Shown: positions 1-7,901 of the stretch, one piece after another
Numbering within the stretch: position 1 is the first letter of the stretch
Layout of the letters: every line of letters begins with the position of its first letter
Assembly (NCBI GenBank): GCA_021296345.1
Contig: JAGWAN010000019.1
Coordinates: forward strand, 1-60,162
DNA from: Acidimicrobiia bacterium
Lineage (GTDB): Bacteria; Actinomycetota; Acidimicrobiia; Spongiisociales; Spongiisociaceae
Direction of reading: 5' to 3'
DNA length: 60,162 bases
Notes under the pieces: generated by a model
Told to the model about the DNA's origin: nothing
The model's input: the letters and a program-made list of their open reading frames with translations, nothing else
Database searches by the model: none
Position numbers and translations under genes: made by a program

Positions 1-539
1 ACCCCGCCTTCCACAAGCACGTCAACGAGATGGGCTCGGGCAGGGCCAAGGCCTCGGAGATGGAACACGCCCTGCGTCACCACATCCGAGATCACGTTGA
101 CGAAGACCCCGTCTACTACAAAAGGCTCTCGGAAAGGGTGGATGAGATCCTCGACCGGCTCGAAGACCGGTGGGAGCAGCTCGCCCTTGAGTTCGAAGAG
201 GTGATCGAAGAGATCAACGCCGGCCGGACCGACGAAGACGAGACGGGTCTCGACCCGGCCACCGAGCTGCCCTTCCACAACCAGATGGTCGAGAGGGTTG
301 CCACTTCCGCATCGGACGCCAGTGACCGGCTCATCACGCTCACGACACAACTCGTGACCAAGATCCGCCGGATCATCCGTGTCGTGGGCTTCTGGGACAA
401 CGCCAACAAGCAGGACGAGCTTCGCAAGGCCATCAAGCGGACACTCGACGACAGCGACCTGTTCGTGTTCGAGAGCATCGACGAGTTGGCGGTCGATTTC
501 GTCGATCTCGCCAAAGCCAACCAGCACCGGCTGACATGA
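1..539 (+). CDS. hsdR: Type I restriction enzyme R subunit, C-terminal fragment (runs off the left edge)
   Basis: This is the last 178 or so residues of a protein whose start lies left of the window; the frame is open from base 3. The helical, charged C-terminus with a KHV-E-MGSGRAKASEMEHA stretch near the start is characteristic of the C-terminal region of type I restriction HsdR (motor and nuclease) subunits, which contacts the methylase and specificity subunits. The ATPase and nuclease domains are outside the window, so activity cannot be judged. It overlaps the next gene by 4 nt (ATGA), and a YgjP-type metallopeptidase directly after hsdR is a known arrangement in type I systems. The hsdM and hsdS genes would be expected upstream. 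Confidence 0.8.
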   Translation, partial: PAFHKHVNEMGSGRAKASEMEHALRHHIRDHVDEDPVYYKRLSERVDEILDRLEDRWEQLALEFEEVIEEINAGRTDEDETGLDPATELPFHNQMVERVATSASDASDRLITLTTQLVTKIRRIIRVVGFWDNANKQDELRKAIKRTLDDSDLFVFESIDELAVDFVDLAKANQHRLT

Positions 540-1279
540 CAGTCACGGCGCTTGCCCCACTCCACGACCTCCCCGAACTGGTGGTCGACGACCTCCTCTT
601 CAAGGTTGCCCCACCCCGCGAACGCAAGACCATCGAGATAGTCGTCGAACGCGACGCCTCACTAGTCCTCAAGGCACCGCCGGCCGTGACGGTCGAACGA
701 GCCACCCGGTTCGTCAACGCCAAGCGCCAATGGGTCTACCGCAAGCTCGTCGAGAAGGACGCCCTATCCGGCCCTCCGATCGTGAAGCGGTTCGTGGAAG
801 GGGAGGGGTTCGCCTACCTAGGCCGTAGCTACCGGCTCACCCTGAAGTCCGAAGGCACCGGAGTCCGCCTCGACCGAGGCCGCTTCCACCTCCCGGCCGA
901 CCAGGTCGATCAGGGTGCCAAGGCCATGCGCCGCTGGTACACCGAGGTCGGCACCCAATGGCTCCGAAAGAGGATCCGTCCCTGGGCCGCCCGCCTGGGT
1001 GAGGAATCCGTGACCGTTGAAGTCCGCGATCTCGGCTTCCGCTGGGGCTCAGCCCGTCCCCATCCCGGCCCCCAACGCATCAACATCCACTGGGCCACCC
1101 TCCAACTCCCCCCAAGCCTCATTGACTACGTCCTAGTCCACGAACTAGCCCACCTCCGCGAGCTCAACCACACCCCCGAGTTCTGGTCCATAGTCGACCG
1201 CCTAATGCCCAACTACCACACCCAGAAGACCACCCTCGCCGCCGTAGGCAAGAACATCTGGCTCGGCGAGGGCCGGTGA
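536..1279 (+). CDS. YgjP/DUF45-family metal-dependent hydrolase (SprT-like metallopeptidase)
   Basis: A 247-residue zincin-like protein. The HELAH motif at residues 202-206, with a further His at 212 (ELNHTPEFW), gives the HExxH plus third-ligand arrangement of the YgjP-like (DUF45) family. The RDLGFRWGS segment just before it is also typical. The family is widely annotated as a putative zinc peptidase, but its substrate is not established. The ATG overlaps the hsdR stop (ATGA), so the two are probably translationally coupled, suggesting it belongs to the restriction locus as an accessory protein. It ends 3 nt from the convergent Abi-like gene. Confidence 0.85.
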   Translation: MTVTALAPLHDLPELVVDDLLFKVAPPRERKTIEIVVERDASLVLKAPPAVTVERATRFVNAKRQWVYRKLVEKDALSGPPIVKRFVEGEGFAYLGRSYRLTLKSEGTGVRLDRGRFHLPADQVDQGAKAMRRWYTEVGTQWLRKRIRPWAARLGEESVTVEVRDLGFRWGSARPHPGPQRINIHWATLQLPPSLIDYVLVHELAHLRELNHTPEFWSIVDRLMPNYHTQKTTLAAVGKNIWLGEGR

Positions 1280-1282
1280 CGG

Positions 1283-1960
1283 TCAGGGCCGGGAAGCGAG
1301 CACGGCAGGTGTTCGGCTTCGCGCAGCGACCCAGGAACGGCTGTCGGAGCAAATCCATCCCACCACTTCCAGCAGCTGGTGGTGATCGCGGGCCAGGTCA
1401 CGCCGGTGGATCGGCTCGTGATGCGCGATCCGGTTCCGGAGGAAGTGGAGACGCTGGATACGATCCTCCACGTCAGTTCGGATCCGATAGGGGTCATTCG
1501 GCAATGGGTGTTGAGCAAACGCGGAGCCAAGGGCAGATACCCACAGCGAAGTCAAGTACCGGGGGCTGCACAGGAATCGCCAGAACCCGAATCCGAGTTC
1601 GGCGATGACCTTGCCGTGCACCTCGGGTTGTCCTCGCTTGGTTGCGCGCTGGCGGGCATCGGATATTACGGCCCGGGTCTGGGACGACTGTCGACCAAAG
1701 AGATGCTCTTGCCGGTACCAGGGATTCTGCCACCCTTGAGCCAAGCCATGTCTGACGAGCGCATCGTCCATAGCGTTGCGGAAGAGAACCTCAAGACGGC
1801 CGAGATCCTCGTGGAGCGCGGCGCCTGCCCGGATGTTCCAATCGTACAGGTCGATGGCGTCCGCGACGCTGCCGTCGGTCACCTGGAAGTACGAACCGAG
1901 CCGTTCCCGGGTGAGGCGATCGGCGACCGTCGGGTAGTTGACGCTTGACGTCTGTCTCAC
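1283..1960 (-). CDS. Abi-like (AbiD/AbiF, Abi_2 family) HEPN protein
   Basis: A 225-residue protein resembling Abi_2 family abortive-infection proteins. A conserved LGRLEVLFRNAMDDAL segment lies at residues 53-68, and RNRIAHHEPI at 175-184 contains the R-N-x-x-x-H motif (R175, N176, H180) of HEPN ribonucleases. Proteins of this family are linked to abortive phage resistance, probably by RNA cleavage; that role here is inference. The start is GTG. A TAATGT hexamer lies close upstream with no clear Shine-Dalgarno site, so the transcript may be leaderless. It is convergent with the metallopeptidase gene and sits in a defence-type neighbourhood. Confidence 0.75.
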   Translation of the reverse strand: MRQTSSVNYPTVADRLTRERLGSYFQVTDGSVADAIDLYDWNIRAGAALHEDLGRLEVLFRNAMDDALVRHGLAQGWQNPWYRQEHLFGRQSSQTRAVISDARQRATKRGQPEVHGKVIAELGFGFWRFLCSPRYLTSLWVSALGSAFAQHPLPNDPYRIRTDVEDRIQRLHFLRNRIAHHEPIHRRDLARDHHQLLEVVGWICSDSRSWVAARSRTPAVLASRP

Positions 1961-2656
1961 AGCGGGTGTACATTAGGTTCTGAAAACCCCGGAACCGTCA
2001 ATGCCTCGGCAAACGGCCGGGGTTACGCCTTTCCAGACCTCCCATCGCGGTATGTGAGTGTGCGGGCACTGCCCATCCTCATAGCCATAGTCTCGAACAT
2101 CGTGAAGCGGCCATGCTGTCCCGATTGCGGCTGCCATCGCGAACGGCGACCGGATCCGGACTCCGCCGGGGTGATTGGGCCAGGGCTGGAAGGACGGCGG
2201 TCGCCAGACTCTCCTGTCCCGTGCACTCAATCGATGTGGAAAAGATACCGCCCGCCGATCGGACAGCCCGTTGCGGCAGGTGTGACTGGATAAGGTCGGG
2301 ACGCATGACGAAGAGATGTCGTTCGCTGAGATCGGCACTCGTGGGGAGGCTCGGCAGGCCGGATGGTCAACAAGGTGTGTGCGCGAGCGGACACGTCGCC
2401 TACGATCATGTCCTTCTTAACGTTCGCGGACTGGATGGCAGTTCCGCGGCCCGTTCCTCCCTCGAACCACGACCTTCGATTCAGACGTTTGAGGGTACCT
2501 TTCATCTCGGGACCCAACCGCGTCCCAAGCGCCGGCCCTGCTGTAGTAGGAATGCTAAGGTGCTCCCGTAGCAACTTCCGACCCTTCGGATACCGTCTGT
2601 GACATGGGGTTTCTCGCGTTCGAAACATCCTGAAGGACGCTTTTACGGAATGCGAC
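1961..2656. other. Gene-poor stretch of about 700 bp
   Basis: No open frame here has recognisable family features, and the frames on both strands look like random read-through of GC-rich DNA. The visible structure is an inverted repeat near the left end (1985-2024). The stretch separates the Abi-like gene from the DUF5343/Swt1 pair and could be a degraded remnant at a junction between defence modules, but nothing in it proves this. Confidence 0.5.
1985..2024. repeat. Inverted repeat, 8-bp perfect arms
   Basis: AACCCCGG at 1985-1992 pairs with CCGGGGTT at 2017-2024 across a 24-nt spacer. It lies just upstream of the Abi-like gene. It could be a terminator-like hairpin, a protein-binding site or part of an element junction; there is no following T-tract, so intrinsic termination is not clear. 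Confidence 0.45.
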
Positions 2657-2685
2657 TTGTTCCCGAGCTATCGGTGCGCTATGCT
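2657..2685 (+). promoter_or_regulatory. Probable promoter of the DUF5343/Swt1 operon
   Basis: TTGTTC at 2657-2662 and TATGCT at 2680-2685 are separated by 17 bp, a sigma-70-type arrangement with moderate hexamers. GGAGAGG at 2709-2715 lies 7 nt before the ATG at 2723. The intact promoter and ribosome site suggest that the interrupted gene downstream was broken recently or is still expressed. Confidence 0.5.
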
Positions 2686-2722
2686 GGAGCCACACATTCT
2701 ATCCCGTCGGAGAGGCATTGTC

Positions 2723-3331
2723 ATGCCATCAGCTAATCCCCCGTACCTATCCGGCTACGGAACTATCACGAAGGCCCTTGAGAAGGTGAAGAAGGCCCCG
2801 ACACCTGAGAAATTCAGCCAGGAATTCCTCGCGACCTAGCTCGCGCTCAAGGGTGGCTCGCCCAAGCAAGTGATGCCCTACCTCAAGCGGGTGGGCTTCC
2901 TCCGATCTGACGGCACGCCAACTTCGGTTTATGAGAGATTCAGGAACGAAGGGCAGAGTGGTGTGGCCGCTGCCGAAGCCATGCGTCAGGGCTACCACGC
3001 CCTGTATGACGTCAACGAATACATTCACGACGCGGAAGATGACGAGATCCGCGGAGCCATCATTCAGGTAACTGGGCAAGAGCAGGGCTCCAAGATGGTC
3101 GGAGCGATACTGGGGTCCTTCAAAGCCTTGCGGAGCTTCGCGGACTTCGACACACCGGCGGTTCCGATGCCTGAGGCAGTTGAGGATGTGGCGGTTTCGC
3201 CAGCGGGAGAAGGCTCGCCGCTCGAGGGCATCGGGATCGGCTACACGATCAATCTGCATTTACCGGCAACGTCAGACATTGCCGTGTTTAATGCCATTTT
3301 CAGGAGCCTTCGCGAGAACCTGTTTCGATGA
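2723..3331 (+). pseudogene. DUF5343-family protein interrupted by one in-frame amber codon
   Basis: The reading frame from ATG 2723 encodes a DUF5343-type protein of about 202 residues, with recognisable PPYLSGYGTITKAL at the start, LALKGGSPKQVMPYLKRVGF in the middle, and later TGQEQGSKMVGAILGSFKAL. The frame is intact except for TAG at 2837-2839. In relatives as I recall them this position, just before the L-x-L-K-G-G segment, is Lys, so a single AAG to TAG change would explain it. A shorter product could restart at ATG 2870. The 3' end overlaps the Swt1-type HEPN gene (ATGA), implying a functional pair. A sequencing or assembly error is the main alternative. Confidence 0.8.
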
Positions 3332-3924
3332 TGGGTAGCACCAGCCCGGAGAGTGCCCTCCGTCTGTTCGTCATTGCGAACCTACTGACTGAGTACGCGC
3401 TAGATCGTGTTGAGACGGACTTTGGAATCGGCTTGAGCCGCGGCCATAGGCAAACGGTCTCTGCCGATCAGGATTACTACCCACAGATCGAGAAGGCGAT
3501 TCGAGTTGAGGCCGCGCAGATGGCACCTCACTATGAGGTCTTCTACTCACTAGAGAAGACCATACGGGGTCTTGTCCGCGATGTGCTTGAAGAGGACGAA
3601 GGTGACGAGTGGTGGAAATCGGAACGGGTTCCTGACCAGATACGAACCGAGTGTGAGAAGCGCATGCAACGCGAAACAGACTCCGGCACCACTGTCCGCT
3701 CGACAGATCCGCTCGATTTCAGCACTTTCGGTGAACTCGGTGAGATGATCAAGAAGAACTGGGATCTATTTGGTGGCCAGTTCACCAGCAAGAAGGCCGT
3801 CGAGACCGTCATGGGGAGGCTCAACGCTCTTAGGGGACCGATTGCCCACTGTTCGCCTCTTGCCGAGGACGAAGTGCTGCGTCTCCAGTTGAGCGTGAGA
3901 GACTGGTTCCGTCTGATGGAGTAG
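3328..3924 (+). CDS. Swt1-type HEPN domain protein
   Basis: A 198-residue, mostly helical protein resembling the HEPN_Swt1 family. The segment LRGPIAHCSPL carries an R-x4-H motif (R169 to H174) typical of HEPN ribonuclease active sites. It starts inside the end of the DUF5343 gene, so the two are translationally coupled. In such pairs the HEPN protein is a candidate toxin or effector and the partner a candidate regulator; this is inferred from arrangement, not shown by sequence. With the partner carrying an amber codon, control of this protein may be altered. Confidence 0.65.
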   Translation: MMGSTSPESALRLFVIANLLTEYALDRVETDFGIGLSRGHRQTVSADQDYYPQIEKAIRVEAAQMAPHYEVFYSLEKTIRGLVRDVLEEDEGDEWWKSERVPDQIRTECEKRMQRETDSGTTVRSTDPLDFSTFGELGEMIKKNWDLFGGQFTSKKAVETVMGRLNALRGPIAHCSPLAEDEVLRLQLSVRDWFRLME

Positions 3925-4142
3925 GGCAACTGAGAGGTCTGATTTCCCTGGGCGGTGTATAGCTATGACCCGCTCAGTCATGGACTTGGCAGCGTGACCT
4001 TTCGTGGCGGGACGAAGCATGGCCTTGAATGCGCAAGGAGGAGCCATTGGCGAGGGCGTCGGCGGTCGGAGCTGCCATTGGCGACCGTATCCTGTGAGAA
4101 CCTCATCCGACAGCGTGGCCGGACAGGAGCCCTGAAGCACAC

Positions 4143-5258
4143 ATGGCGAAGTTCCCATACATCAGCGACGAGCGCCGCATGGAGATGCTGGCGCCACAGT
4201 CGGGCCGGGTTCGGGTCGTGATCGACACCGACGCGGCGAACGAGGTCGATGACCAGTTCGCCATCACCTGGGGGTTGCTGTCGCCCGAGCGGTTGGACAT
4301 CGAAGCGATCGTGGCTGCTCCGTTCTCTCGGGCCTATTTCAGGGAGCCGCTCCTGGCGGCGGCGCGGGCGAATGTTGACGACTCGACCGCGGCGGAGGTG
4401 GACGACATAGCGGCCTGGGTGCACCGGCTGAGGGCCGCCGGCATCGATCCAGAGGACGTCGAGTTCGAGACCACAGCCGAGGGCATGGAACTGTCCTTCG
4501 CGGAGATCGGCACCCTCATGGGGTGGCTCGGCATGTCATCGGAAGGTGACCGGTTTATGGAGTCACCCGACGACGTCGTGGACAGCGAGGGCGCCCGCCG
4601 GATCATCGAGGCCGCCATGGCGGACGACGACCGCCTGCTCCATGTCGTGGCGATCGGTGCCCTCACCAACATCGCCGCGGCCTTGCTGATGGAGCCGGAG
4701 ATCATCACCCGGATGGTGGTGTCGTGGACATCGGGGTTCCCGACGTTCGTGAGGTTCAGCAACTCCCCGTCGATGAACCTGGTGCAGGACCAGCATGCCT
4801 CCCGCCTGCTGTTCGCGTCGGGTGTGCCCCTCCTCTACCTGCCGGGGTACTACATCGGCGAGCAGTTGGTGATGTCGCTGCCGGAGTCGGAGCGGTGGGT
4901 CAACGGCCGTGGGGAAATCGGTAACTACCTCCACTACCTGTACACGCACAACCGCTTGCGGGCCCAACGGCTTGTCGAGCCTTTCCCGGGCCAGTCCTGG
5001 GTGTGCTGGGACTTCATCAACTTCGCGTGGTTGATCGACCCGACCTGGGTGCCGACCACGTTCCTGCCCACACCGACCCTTGACGAGGACCTCATCTGGC
5101 AGCATCGTCCCGGCCGGCCGCTGATGAGCGAGGCGACCGACGTCGACAGGGATGCGGTCTATCGCGATTTCTTCCGCAAGCTCGACCAGCACAGCAAGAC
5201 GGTGGACAAGCTCCCTCAAGGGGTCGGCTCGGCGCCTTCGGCTACGAGGTGCTGCTAG
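4143..5258 (+). CDS. Nucleoside hydrolase (inosine-uridine preferring family)
   Basis: A 371-residue protein. DTDAANEVDDQFAI at residues 28-41 is the aspartate-cluster calcium-binding signature of nucleoside hydrolases, which cleave the N-glycosidic bond of ribonucleosides for purine or pyrimidine salvage. LHVVAIGALTNIAAAL in the middle is also typical. The substrate cannot be predicted. The last 15 or so residues (after DQHSKTVDK) look like unconserved read-through, so the natural C-terminus may have been altered. It stands alone, preceded by about 220 bp without a recognised gene. Confidence 0.85.
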   Translation: MAKFPYISDERRMEMLAPQSGRVRVVIDTDAANEVDDQFAITWGLLSPERLDIEAIVAAPFSRAYFREPLLAAARANVDDSTAAEVDDIAAWVHRLRAAGIDPEDVEFETTAEGMELSFAEIGTLMGWLGMSSEGDRFMESPDDVVDSEGARRIIEAAMADDDRLLHVVAIGALTNIAAALLMEPEIITRMVVSWTSGFPTFVRFSNSPSMNLVQDQHASRLLFASGVPLLYLPGYYIGEQLVMSLPESERWVNGRGEIGNYLHYLYTHNRLRAQRLVEPFPGQSWVCWDFINFAWLIDPTWVPTTFLPTPTLDEDLIWQHRPGRPLMSEATDVDRDAVYRDFFRKLDQHSKTVDKLPQGVGSAPSATRCC

Positions 5259-5320
5259 CCGGACTTGATCCCGGCGACGGCCTCCCGACCGCGGGCCGAC
5301 AACAGCACCCGGCATCCCCG

Positions 5321-5351
5321 TTGCGCCGGCGCGTAGCGAACCTCATGATGC
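5321..5351. repeat. 31-bp direct repeat, copy 1
   Basis: This segment matches 6184-6214 at 30 of 31 positions in the same orientation. It contains a GCGCCGGCGC palindrome followed by a non-palindromic tail ending in CCTCATGATGC. The two copies bracket the VapBC module, with the first about 95 bp upstream of vapB. Confidence 0.8.
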
Positions 5352-5428
5352 CTGACCGTGGCCGGAGATCCTCCTCAGAAGCTTCGCGCCGTAACTGTCG
5401 GAGTAATCGGCCGACTCGAACCGAGTTG

Positions 5429-5446
5429 TGTGTACAATAAGACACA
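5429..5446 (+). promoter_or_regulatory. vapB promoter -10 and overlapping inverted repeat (candidate operator)
   Basis: TACAAT at 5433-5438 ends 7 nt before the vapB ATG, which places the transcript start at or next to the start codon, so the mRNA is probably leaderless. TGTGT (5429-5433) and ACACA (5442-5446) form an inverted repeat with an 8-nt spacer spanning the -10 box, a plausible autorepression site for the ribbon-helix-helix antitoxin. No convincing -35 hexamer was seen. Confidence 0.5.
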
Positions 5447-5685
5447 TGCGACTACACATTCAACTGGATGACGAACTGGTGGCAGCACTCGACCGGAAGG
5501 CGGGACCTCGACGCCGGAGTGCCTTCATCGCCGAGTTGATCAGACGCGGTCTTGATGACGAGCGTCGGTGGGACGACATCGAAGCATCCTTGGGGACCAT
5601 CTCGGACACCGGCCACGGGTGGGATGAGGATCCGGCGGGCTGGGTCCGGGCGCAGCGAAGCGGTGACTCTCGGCGGTCCGGCTGA
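5446..5685 (+). CDS. vapB: VapB-type ribbon-helix-helix antitoxin
   Basis: A 79-residue protein starting MRLHIQLDDELVAALDR, the N-terminal strand and first helix of a ribbon-helix-helix DNA-binding domain, followed by RRSAFIAELIRRGL. The acidic, Trp-containing C-terminus (DTGHGWDEDPAGWV) would fit an intrinsically flexible toxin-neutralising tail. It precedes a PIN-domain toxin gene by 2 nt, the standard VapBC order. The ATG at 5446 is chosen over an earlier in-frame ATG at 5428 because the -10 box lies between them. Confidence 0.8.
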   Translation: MRLHIQLDDELVAALDRKAGPRRRSAFIAELIRRGLDDERRWDDIEASLGTISDTGHGWDEDPAGWVRAQRSGDSRRSG

Positions 5686-5687
5686 GC

Positions 5688-6080
5688 ATGTCGCGCCTGA
5701 TGCTCGATTCGACGGTTCTGATTGATGCGCTCCGGGGTCGGCCTGCTGCCGATCGCGTCAAGCGATTGCGACGGGTCGGGGTGGAACCGTGGGTGTCGGC
5801 GATTTCTATCGAGGAGATATGGCGCGGACTTCGATCCGGCGAGGAACTAACGGCGCGTCGGCTGGTGCGAGCGTTGCGGCTGGCGCCGCTGCAGGCCGCA
5901 GAAGCGGAGCGCGCGGGCCGATGGCGTCGTGAATTCGCGGAGCGAGGCATCACGCTCCACCAAGCCGACTGTCTGATTGCCGCATCGGCGTTCGGGGTCG
6001 GCGCGGCATTGGCGACGGCGAATGTATCTGACTTCCCGTTGCCGGAACTCGATGTTCGTCACTGGCCTGTCGGGGAGTAA
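5688..6080 (+). CDS. vapC: VapC-type PIN domain ribonuclease toxin
   Basis: A 130-residue PIN domain protein. MLDSTVLIDAL near the N-terminus provides the first catalytic Asp, ISIEEIWRGL the conserved Glu, and HQADCLIAA the later Asp, with a C-terminal TANVSDF. VapC toxins cleave tRNA or rRNA in a metal-dependent way; the target here is unknown. The length is normal for the family and all acidic residues are present, so it looks intact. Confidence 0.85.
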   Translation: MSRLMLDSTVLIDALRGRPAADRVKRLRRVGVEPWVSAISIEEIWRGLRSGEELTARRLVRALRLAPLQAAEAERAGRWRREFAERGITLHQADCLIAASAFGVGAALATANVSDFPLPELDVRHWPVGE

Positions 6081-6183
6081 GTTCCCGAAACGGTCCGGTA
6101 TTGAGCATCCGCGAGCATTAGCCCCGATCATTCATGCCAGCCAGAAAGCGCAATTCTCGGTGGGTAGCCCGTGTCCGACCCGA

Positions 6184-6214
6184 TTGCGCCGGCGCATAGC
6201 GAACCTCATGATGC
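6184..6214. repeat. 31-bp direct repeat, copy 2
   Basis: Second copy of the repeat at 5321-5351 (one mismatch), about 100 bp downstream of vapC and just before the 3' end of the EEP-family gene. In this copy the palindrome extends to 12 bp (TGCGCCGGCGCA). Confidence 0.8.
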
Positions 6215-6235
6215 GTGGCTTCGGAACAGCGCGCG

Positions 6236-6964
6236 CTATCGGGTACTGCGGGTGGTGACGCGCGCAGCCACGCCGAAGTGGTCGGACAGCTTCTTCCCTT
6301 CGCGGAGGTTGCTGATCGCGGACACGGACTCAACGGCCAGATCCGGGCTCAGAGCGATGTGGTCGACAGTGGCGCGGCCCTTGAAGGCGATGTCCGACGT
6401 CACGATCCGCATGCCCGGCGGCAAGGCTGCGTGTAGGGCGAGCCGGAGTTCGGCCGGTGCGCGGCTGGCTGGCCCGATCATTTGGTTGAAGTCACCGATC
6501 ACGATGACCCGCTCGGACGTGACCCGTGCGAGCACCTGACAGAGGCCGTCCAGATACCGTTCATGGTCCTCCCAGGGCTTCTTGCGCGCGTCGCCGCGCC
6601 GTGCCTCGGTCCGTGACATGGACCAGGGAATCCAGACACCCACGACGCTGACGTCGCCGAGCGGCGTCTGCGTGACCCCGGACACGAACCGTCCGGGCGG
6701 GAATGAATCGATTCCCAGATCGTCGACCTGCTGCCAGGGCTGGCTCGACCAGAGCAGCACCTTGCGGCGACCCTTGTGGATCGGATATCCGTAGTCGGCC
6801 TGGGAGCAGATGCTGTGCCCGCCTTGAGACAGCAGATCGTGGTGCGTCTCGGTCAGGCAGATAACGTCCGGCGCGTGGCCATCGATGCGGTTGAGGAGAT
6901 GCGGGGCGCGCTGTGAGCGGGGCGTCGCCCACTCGACGTTCCATGTGGCGATCGCGAGCGACAC
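6236..6964 (-). CDS. Endonuclease/exonuclease/phosphatase (EEP) family protein
   Basis: The domain starts IATWNVEWATP, the first EEP motif, and continues with ICLTETH (metal-binding Glu), VIGDFNQ and a C-terminal TVDHIALSP and KLSDHFGV (catalytic His), so all main motifs of the family are visible. Members act on DNA, RNA, phosphoinositides or other phosphodiesters, so the substrate is unknown. The GTG at 6964 is chosen because GGAG lies 7 nt upstream and the domain begins within a few residues; the frame could extend to 7021. It is not clearly in an operon. Confidence 0.8.
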   Translation of the reverse strand: MSLAIATWNVEWATPRSQRAPHLLNRIDGHAPDVICLTETHHDLLSQGGHSICSQADYGYPIHKGRRKVLLWSSQPWQQVDDLGIDSFPPGRFVSGVTQTPLGDVSVVGVWIPWSMSRTEARRGDARKKPWEDHERYLDGLCQVLARVTSERVIVIGDFNQMIGPASRAPAELRLALHAALPPGMRIVTSDIAFKGRATVDHIALSPDLAVESVSAISNLREGKKLSDHFGVAARVTTRSTR

Positions 6965-7188
6965 TAACGGGCTCCACGGGCGACGACACGCCGCCTTCCC
7001 GGCCGCGGCCCTGACCGCCATCCAGGTTGACCATGATCTCGCACGACACTCCTCGCGTCCAACGGCCGAACCATATCGCTCCCCTCATCCCGGCTGCCAG
7101 GGCGGCGAGCGGTGTGATTCAGGTCTCCCGCTACGACTCCACGGCCGCATCCCTCGGTGTATGTGGTACGAATGGTGGATGATGCGGC

Positions 7189-7797
7189 ATGAACGAGACT
7201 GATCTGGCTCGCGCGGGTGATCCCGCTCTCTTTTCCATCGGGCACTCGACCCACCCGATCGAGGTCTTCGTGGAACTGCTCCGAGGGCACGAGGTCGAGT
7301 CGGTGGCAGACGTGCGCTCTACGCCGTTCTCGCGTTTCAACCCCCAGTTCAACCGGCATGCCCTGGAGCGAGACTTGCACGCTGCTGGTGTCCGGTACCT
7401 GTTCCTGGGGGAAGAACTCGGCGGGAGGCCCGATGGCGACCGGTTCTACGACCAGGAGGGGCATGTGCTCTACGGACGGATGGCGGAGAGCCCGCGGTTC
7501 GAATCAGGCTTGAGCCGGTTGGTCGACCGGGCGGAGGCGTCGCGGGTAGCCGTTATGTGCAGCGAGGAGGATCCGGCCGGATGCCATCGCTTCCTGCTCA
7601 TCACCAGGGTGCTGCACCTTCGAGGTACCGGGGTCGCTCATATCCGTGGTGATGGCTCAAGGCAGCGAACCGAGGATGTGGACGGCTCCCAAGGCTGGTC
7701 GGATCCTGTCTACGAGGAGACTTCCCTTCTGGACGGGTCGGCGCGGAGTTCATGGAAATCCATCCGGCCGGTCACGCGGGGTCGGCGCCGTGCGTGA
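7189..7797 (+). CDS. DUF488 family protein
   Basis: A 202-residue protein with the DUF488 hallmarks: LFSIGHSTHPIEVFVELL near the N-terminus, VADVRSTPFSRFNPQFN, and a later VMCSEEDPAGCHRFLL carrying the conserved Cys and CHR. The biochemical function of this family is unknown. The C-terminal third is low in conserved features. It ends about 100 bp before the SDR/DUF2867 gene on the same strand. Confidence 0.85.
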   Translation: MNETDLARAGDPALFSIGHSTHPIEVFVELLRGHEVESVADVRSTPFSRFNPQFNRHALERDLHAAGVRYLFLGEELGGRPDGDRFYDQEGHVLYGRMAESPRFESGLSRLVDRAEASRVAVMCSEEDPAGCHRFLLITRVLHLRGTGVAHIRGDGSRQRTEDVDGSQGWSDPVYEETSLLDGSARSSWKSIRPVTRGRRRA

Positions 7798-7901
7798 GGC
7801 TCGCCTCCGTGGAAGGGGATCTTCCAGAGCCTTGTGTACGTACAACCTGGGGAGCCATAGACTTTTCGCGTAAACGTCAGCGAGGTGGCGAGGAGGATCG
7901 A

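Noticed and set aside
2227..2628. A 133-residue minus-strand frame in the gene-poor gap
   Set aside because: No ribosome site, no conserved motif, and no matching neighbour; read as chance.
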